DNA of 64,000 nt. Source: Streptomyces rubiginosohelvolus (lineage in GTDB: Bacteria; Actinomycetota; Actinomycetes; Streptomycetales; Streptomycetaceae). Positions within the stretch are counted from its first letter, which is position 1. Every line of letters begins with the position of its first letter. Positions 59,746-64,000 of this stretch are shown piece by piece. Location: positions 268,983-332,982 of the forward strand of contig NZ_BMTW01000008.1 in NCBI RefSeq assembly GCF_014649875.1, given 5' to 3'. The position numbers and the translations under genes were made by a program. The notes beneath the pieces are model-generated. The model did no database searches. It saw only the letters and a list, made by a program, of their open reading frames with translations, and was not told the origin of the DNA.

Positions 59746-60957
59746 ATGAACGACTCTCCGGGCTGGGCGTCGCCCGGATCTGCCCCCTCCGACGGCAAGG
59801 AGAAGGCGATCCCCCGCCCCTCCGACCCGCAGGACGGAAGCGGCCCGACGGGACAGTGGTCCCCCGAGCAGCCGCCCCCCGGGCAGTGGTCCCCACCGAG
59901 CAACCCCGGCGGCGGCCCCGGAACCCGGCCGCCCGCACCCGGCTGGGGCGGCGGCCCGCAGCGGCAGGGCTGGGCAGGACCGCCCCCGGCCGCGAAGCCC
60001 GGCGTCATCCCGCTGCGCCCGCTGAGCCTCGGCGAGATCCTCGACGGCTCGGTGTCCGCCCTGCGCGCCCACTGGCGTACCGCACTCGGCTTCAGCCTCA
60101 CGGTGTCGGTGGTCACCCAGATCGCCGCCATCCTCATGCAGCGCTACCTGCTGCCGGAACCGACCTCCATCGACCCGAACGCCACCGGCACCGAGGCCCT
60201 GCGCCAGACCGCCGACTCGGCCCGATCGACACTGCTCTCCCTGGCCCCGGTCTCCCTCCTCTCGATGATCGCCACGCTCTTCACGGCGTCGGTCGTCACC
60301 GTGATCATCAGCCGCTCCGTGCTGGGCCGGTCCACCACGCTCGCCGACTCCTGGGCCGAAGCCCGCCCCCGCGTCCTCCCCCTGCTCGGGCTGACCGTGC
60401 TGGTCGCCGTGATCATGGCCTCGATCATGGCCGTGGGCATCGGCCCCGGCCTGTTGCTCGGCTCCGAGGCCGGAGCGGCCCTCGCCTTCCTCGGCTTCGC
60501 CGCCGCCTGCGTCGTGATGCTCTGGCTGAACGTCAGCTTCGCCCTCGCCGCCCCCGCACTGATGCTGGAACGACAGACCATCGTGGCCGCGCTGCGCAGG
60601 TCGGCGAAGCTGGTCCGGGGCGCGTGGTGGCGCACCTTCGGGATCCTCGCCCTGACCTATCTGCTGACCTTCCTGCTGACGTTCCTCGTCTCCATCCCGT
60701 TCGGCATCATCGCGGTGATCGCCGACGGAACCGAGGTCAGCGACCTCTTCGGCGGTACCGCCCCCTCGGTCGGCTGGCCCTTCCTGATCGTCACCGGTAT
60801 CGGCGAAGTGATCGTCTCGACGTTGATCTACCCCTTCGTCGCCGGTGTGATGGCCCTCCTCTACGTGGACCAGCGCATCCGCCGCGAAGCACTGGACCTC
60901 GACCTCGCACGGGCGGCCGGCCTACCCGGCTACAGCGACAACACACCCAGGAGCTGA
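59746..60957 (+). CDS. Polytopic membrane protein (glycerophosphodiesterase membrane-domain type)
   Basis: 403 aa from ATG at 59746 with AAGGAG seven bases upstream. About 85 disordered Pro/Gly-rich residues lead to PLRPLSLGEILDGSVSALRAHWRT, then about six TM helices with large hydrophobic loops, ending VDQRIRREALDLDLARA. The pattern fits the membrane domain found with glycerophosphoryl diester phosphodiesterases, but no catalytic phosphodiesterase domain is present. It heads an operon with the DUF4129, DUF4350, MoxR and DUF58-like genes, spaced 4 bases or overlapping. Function unknown. Confidence 0.85.
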   Translation: MNDSPGWASPGSAPSDGKEKAIPRPSDPQDGSGPTGQWSPEQPPPGQWSPPSNPGGGPGTRPPAPGWGGGPQRQGWAGPPPAAKPGVIPLRPLSLGEILDGSVSALRAHWRTALGFSLTVSVVTQIAAILMQRYLLPEPTSIDPNATGTEALRQTADSARSTLLSLAPVSLLSMIATLFTASVVTVIISRSVLGRSTTLADSWAEARPRVLPLLGLTVLVAVIMASIMAVGIGPGLLLGSEAGAALAFLGFAAACVVMLWLNVSFALAAPALMLERQTIVAALRRSAKLVRGAWWRTFGILALTYLLTFLLTFLVSIPFGIIAVIADGTEVSDLFGGTAPSVGWPFLIVTGIGEVIVSTLIYPFVAGVMALLYVDQRIRREALDLDLARAAGLPGYSDNTPRS

Positions 60958-60961
60958 TGCG

Positions 60962-61651
60962 GTGTCGGGGGCGGGGGGCATCACCAGAACACGGCAGGAC
61001 ATCGCAGCGGGCGACATACCCGTGGACACGCCACGTCTCCCCGCACGGGAGGCGGCCGAGAGCGAACTGTCCAAGCCGATGTACCACGAGAACGATCCGA
61101 ACTTCCTCCAGCGCGCCCTGAACCAGTTCTGGGACTGGGTCGCCGGAGTGTTCGACGCCGCCGCGGGGGCCGCCCCCGGCGGCCCGGCCGGACTCGCCGT
61201 CCTGGTCGTCATCGTCATCGGCCTCGCCGCCGCCCTCTGGTGGCGGCTCGGCACCCCGCAACGCTCCGCCCGGAACACGGACGCGCTGTTCGACAGCACA
61301 GGCCCCCGCAGCGCGGCCCAGCACCGCGCCACCGCAGAAGCACACGCCGCGGCCCTGCGCTGGACCGAAGCCGTCCAGGAACGCATGCGCGCCATCGTCC
61401 GGTCCCTGGAGGAGCGTGCCCTGCTCGACCCCCGCCCCGGCCGCACCGCGGACGAAGCCGCAGCCGAAGCGGGCCGCACCCTCCCCGAGCACACGGCCCG
61501 GCTGCGCGCCGCCGCCCGGAGCTTCGACGACGTGACATACGGCGGCCGCACAGCGGACCGGTCGGCATACCTGTCCCTGCGCACCCTCGACCTCGAACTC
61601 GACGAGGCGAAGCCGCTGCTGCCCGGAACCTCCCGAGGAGCCACCGGATGA
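60962..61651 (+). CDS. DUF4129 domain membrane protein
   Basis: 229 aa from GTG at 60962, 4 bases after the previous stop. One TM helix (about 78-97, GLAVLVVIVIGLAAALWW) separates a short N-terminal part from a cytoplasmic helical domain with AALRWTEAVQERMRAIVRSLEERALLDPRPGRTADE, the hallmark of DUF4129. Such proteins are encoded beside MoxR ATPases and DUF58/DUF4350 proteins, sometimes with transglutaminase modules. The stop overlaps the next start (ATGA). Molecular role unknown; it is probably part of an envelope-associated MoxR complex. Confidence 0.88.
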   Translation: MSGAGGITRTRQDIAAGDIPVDTPRLPAREAAESELSKPMYHENDPNFLQRALNQFWDWVAGVFDAAAGAAPGGPAGLAVLVVIVIGLAAALWWRLGTPQRSARNTDALFDSTGPRSAAQHRATAEAHAAALRWTEAVQERMRAIVRSLEERALLDPRPGRTADEAAAEAGRTLPEHTARLRAAARSFDDVTYGGRTADRSAYLSLRTLDLELDEAKPLLPGTSRGATG

Positions 61652-62898
61652 CCGCGGCGACCACCGCTTCGCCCACCTCGACCGCGCCCTCCCCCGGCCA
61701 GGTCTGGACCCGCGCCCGAGGCATCCTGGCCGTCGTCCTCATCCTCGTCGTCGCCGGCATCACGTTCGCCGCCGTACGCTCCGGCACGAACCACGGTCAG
61801 CTCGACCCCCGCTCCGCGGACCCCAAGGGCAGCCGTGCCGTCGCCGAACTCCTCAAGGCCCGCGGCATATCCGTCACCGTCGCCACCACTCTCGACGAGG
61901 CCACCGCCGCGACAGGACCCGACACCACCCTCCTGGTCACCGGCCCCAACCTCCTGACCCGGTCGCAACAGCTCCGGCTGGACGAAGCGGCTTCCGCCTC
62001 CGCGGGACGCACTCTGCTGGTCGCTCCGGGACCGGGAGCCACGCACCGGCTCGCCCCCGGAGTCCGCGCCGAGTCGCACCAGGCCGTCAGTGCTCTCGCC
62101 CCGGCGTGCGAGCTCCCCGCCGCCCAGCGGGCCGGAACAGCGGACATGGGCGGAACCCGCTACACGACGCAGGACCCCACCGCCGTGGCCTGCTACCCGA
62201 GCGCAGGCCTCCCCAGTCTGGTCGTCCTCCCGACCGGAGCGGGCGGCGACACCGTCGTCCTCGGCTCCCCCGACATCCTCCACAACGAACGTCTCGACAA
62301 GCAGGGCAACGCCTCGCTCGCCCTGCAACTCCTCGGTTCCCGTCCCCATCTCGTCTGGTACCTCCCCTCTCTCACCGATCCATCCGCAACAACCGATGAC
62401 GGCGCCCCCGGCGACGGGAACGAAGAACAGTCGGAGGGCGGAGCGAGGGACGACGCTTCCGACGAAAGCAGCTTCCTCGACCTCGTCCCCTCCGGCTGGC
62501 TGTGGGGAACACTTCAACTCGCTCTCGCCGCCGTCCTCGCCGCCGTGTGGCGGGCCCGCCGGCTGGGTCCCCTGGTGACAGAACGACTGCCGGTGGCCAT
62601 CCGCGCATCCGAATCCGCCGAAGGCCGCTCCCTCCTCTACCGCAAGGCCAACGCCCGCGACCGGGCCGCCGATGCCCTCCGAACCGCCAGCCGCACACGC
62701 CTCGCTCCGCTCGCCGGGGTGCCCGCCCGTGACGCGCACACCCCCGATGTCCTCCTCCCCGCCGTGTCCGCACGCGCCACCGCCCCGGACCGCGACCTCA
62801 GCACTCTGCTCTTCGGTACGGCTCCCTCCACCGACGCCGCCCTGGTCCTCCTCGCAGATCAACTCGACGCCCTCGAAAGAGAGGTACGCACTTCATGA
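61648..62898 (+). CDS. DUF4350 domain membrane protein
   Basis: 416 aa from ATG at 61648, within an ATGA overlap. An N-terminal TM helix (about 25-45, GILAVVLILVVAGITFAAV) is followed by an external domain with LDPRSADPKGSRAVAELLKARGISV and LLVTGPNLL, typical of DUF4350. A second TM helix (GWLWGTLQLALAAVLAAVW, about 283-301) leads to a cytoplasmic tail of about 110 residues. The family always travels with MoxR-type ATPases in actinobacteria. It overlaps the MoxR gene by 4 bases (ATGA). Function unknown. Confidence 0.88.
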   Translation: MTAATTASPTSTAPSPGQVWTRARGILAVVLILVVAGITFAAVRSGTNHGQLDPRSADPKGSRAVAELLKARGISVTVATTLDEATAATGPDTTLLVTGPNLLTRSQQLRLDEAASASAGRTLLVAPGPGATHRLAPGVRAESHQAVSALAPACELPAAQRAGTADMGGTRYTTQDPTAVACYPSAGLPSLVVLPTGAGGDTVVLGSPDILHNERLDKQGNASLALQLLGSRPHLVWYLPSLTDPSATTDDGAPGDGNEEQSEGGARDDASDESSFLDLVPSGWLWGTLQLALAAVLAAVWRARRLGPLVTERLPVAIRASESAEGRSLLYRKANARDRAADALRTASRTRLAPLAGVPARDAHTPDVLLPAVSARATAPDRDLSTLLFGTAPSTDAALVLLADQLDALEREVRTS

Positions 62899-63923
62899 GC
62901 GCCCCGACCCCCGAGCCGGCCGATCCCACGGCGCCCGCGGCAGCCCCCGTGCTGCCCGCGGAAACGGTGCCGTCCGACAGCGCCCGCGCCTCCTTGGAGG
63001 CTCTGCGCTCCGAGATCGCCAAGGCCGTGGTCGGGCAGGACCCTGCCGTCACCGGACTCGTCGTCGCGCTGCTCTGCCGAGGTCACGTACTCCTCGAAGG
63101 CGTGCCCGGAGTGGCCAAGACCCTGCTGGTCCGTGCACTCGCCGCTTCCCTCGAACTCGACACCAAGCGCGTCCAGTTCACCCCCGACCTGATGCCCAGC
63201 GATGTCACGGGTTCACTGGTCTACGACGCACGCACCGCCGAGTTCTCCTTCCAGCCCGGCCCGGTCTTCACCAACCTGCTGATCGCCGACGAGATCAACC
63301 GCACCCCTCCCAAGACCCAGTCGTCTCTGCTCGAGGCGATGGAGGAACGTCAGGTCACCGTCGACGGAACGCCGCGTCCGCTGCCCGACCCATTCCTTGT
63401 CGCAGCGACCCAGAACCCCGTCGAGTACGAAGGCACCTACCCCCTCCCCGAAGCCCAACTGGACCGGTTCCTGCTCAAACTGACGGTTCCGCTGCCCTCG
63501 CGACAGGACGAGATCGACGTACTCACCCGTCACGCCGACGGCTTCAACCCCCGCGACCTGAAGGCCGCCGGCATAAAGCCCGTCGCCGGCCCCGCCGATC
63601 TGGAAGCAGCACGCGAAGCCGTCGCGAAGACGACCGTCTCCCCCGAGATCGCCGGCTATGTCGTGGACATCTGCCGTGCCACGCGTGATTCCCCCTCGCT
63701 CGCCCTCGGTGTCTCCCCCCGAGGTACCACCGCACTGTTGTCGACCGCCCGCGCCTGGGCCTGGCTGACCGGCCGGGACTACGTCATCCCGGACGATGTC
63801 AAAGCCCTGGCGCTCCCCACGCTCCGCCATCGCATCCAACTGCGGCCAGAGGCCGAAATGGAAGGAGTCACTCCCGACTCCGTCATCGCCTCAGTGCTCG
63901 CCCACGTCCCCGTACCCCGATGA
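62895..63923 (+). CDS. MoxR-family AAA+ ATPase
   Basis: 342 aa. After a Pro/Ala-rich leader the AAA_3 domain (about 60-200) has Walker A GVPGVAKTLL, the MoxR-specific VQFTPDLMPSDVTGS, Walker B LLIADEINRTPPKTQ, sensor 1 VAATQNPVEYEGTYPLPEAQLDRF, and the C-terminal lid with SLALGVSPRGTTALLSTARAWA. MoxR ATPases act as chaperones, usually with VWA or DUF58 partners. It overlaps the DUF4350 gene and is followed 10 bases later by the start of a DUF58-type gene. Confidence 0.95.
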   Translation: MSAPTPEPADPTAPAAAPVLPAETVPSDSARASLEALRSEIAKAVVGQDPAVTGLVVALLCRGHVLLEGVPGVAKTLLVRALAASLELDTKRVQFTPDLMPSDVTGSLVYDARTAEFSFQPGPVFTNLLIADEINRTPPKTQSSLLEAMEERQVTVDGTPRPLPDPFLVAATQNPVEYEGTYPLPEAQLDRFLLKLTVPLPSRQDEIDVLTRHADGFNPRDLKAAGIKPVAGPADLEAAREAVAKTTVSPEIAGYVVDICRATRDSPSLALGVSPRGTTALLSTARAWAWLTGRDYVIPDDVKALALPTLRHRIQLRPEAEMEGVTPDSVIASVLAHVPVPR

Positions 63924-63933
63924 GGCGGTGACC

Positions 63934-64000
63934 ATGGCCCTCACCGGACGTACCGCGCTGCTGGCCGCCCTGGGGTCACTCCCCGTAGGCATCCTCGCTC
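63934..64000 (+). CDS. Start of a probable DUF58 protein (cut off by window edge)
   Basis: Only 22 codons are visible, beginning MALTGRTALLAALGSLPVGILA, a hydrophobic N-terminus. GAGG precedes the ATG at a good distance; an in-frame GTG at 63928 is too close to it. The assignment to DUF58 rests on context: this family directly follows moxR in the equivalent Streptomyces cluster. Confidence 0.55.
   Translation, partial: MALTGRTALLAALGSLPVGILA

Noticed and set aside
1..64000. tRNA or rRNA genes, insertion sequences, attachment sites
   Set aside because: Spacers were read for cloverleaf ends, inverted terminal repeats and transposase frames; none was found. Covariance-model and IS searches would be the decisive test.

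Overview
The window is high-GC DNA (roughly 70% or more by eye) with strong G/C third-position bias, many GTG/TTG starts and long antisense shadow frames. Gene content and order point to a Streptomyces chromosome: ftsEX, prfB, a pkaA/pkaB kinase pair, a giant NAD-glutamate dehydrogenase, secA, hpf, comF-like, lpqB-mtrB-mtrA and mtnA follow the order I recall from the S. coelicolor core region around SCO2967-SCO3019. I see no tRNA, rRNA, insertion sequence, prophage or CRISPR array.

Layout. 1-6 kb: a truncated S41 protease gene, ftsX, ftsE, a divergent small zinc-ribbon membrane protein, a repetitive sortase-anchored (LAETG) surface protein, and prfB. 5.5-13 kb: two membrane Ser/Thr kinases facing a divergent FHA-domain FtsK-like ATPase that carries a 13-residue RTPYP repeat. 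13-17 kb: a carbohydrate ABC importer operon (lipoprotein, MalF-type and MalG-type permeases). 17-37.5 kb: a cell-wall glycopolymer island with five TagF-like glycerophosphotransferases (four fused to GT2-like domains), a GT4 glycosyltransferase, two methyltransferases, a polytopic membrane protein, a TetR regulator with a good operator, and a TagGH/Wzm-Wzt exporter. 37.6-43.7 kb: NAD-GDH and a DJ-1/PfpI protein, each bordered by clusters of an interspersed GCTTGAGGAC repeat. 44-53.8 kb: HAD hydrolase, two small actinobacterial proteins, secA, a GNAT enzyme, an AlkX-like DNA glycosylase behind a DNA-damage-type promoter, an orphan NarL-type regulator, hpf and a ComF-like protein. 53.9-59.6 kb: lpqB-mtrB-mtrA-mtnA, packed as one unit. 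59.7-64 kb: an envelope gene set (polytopic membrane protein, DUF4129, DUF4350, MoxR ATPase, start of a probable DUF58 protein).

How it fits together. Most of the window serves envelope growth and division: FtsEX controls peptidoglycan hydrolysis, PkaA/PkaB and MtrAB-LpqB sense the envelope, SecA exports proteins, the TagF island builds and exports a wall polymer, and the LAETG protein is wall-anchored. The most interesting candidates for undescribed biology are the kinase/FHA-ATPase module with its RTPYP repeats, the TagF island with a degenerate GT2 domain and shared operator-like sites, the permease with an inserted extracytoplasmic domain, and a repeat family that has lengthened a protein C-terminus in frame.
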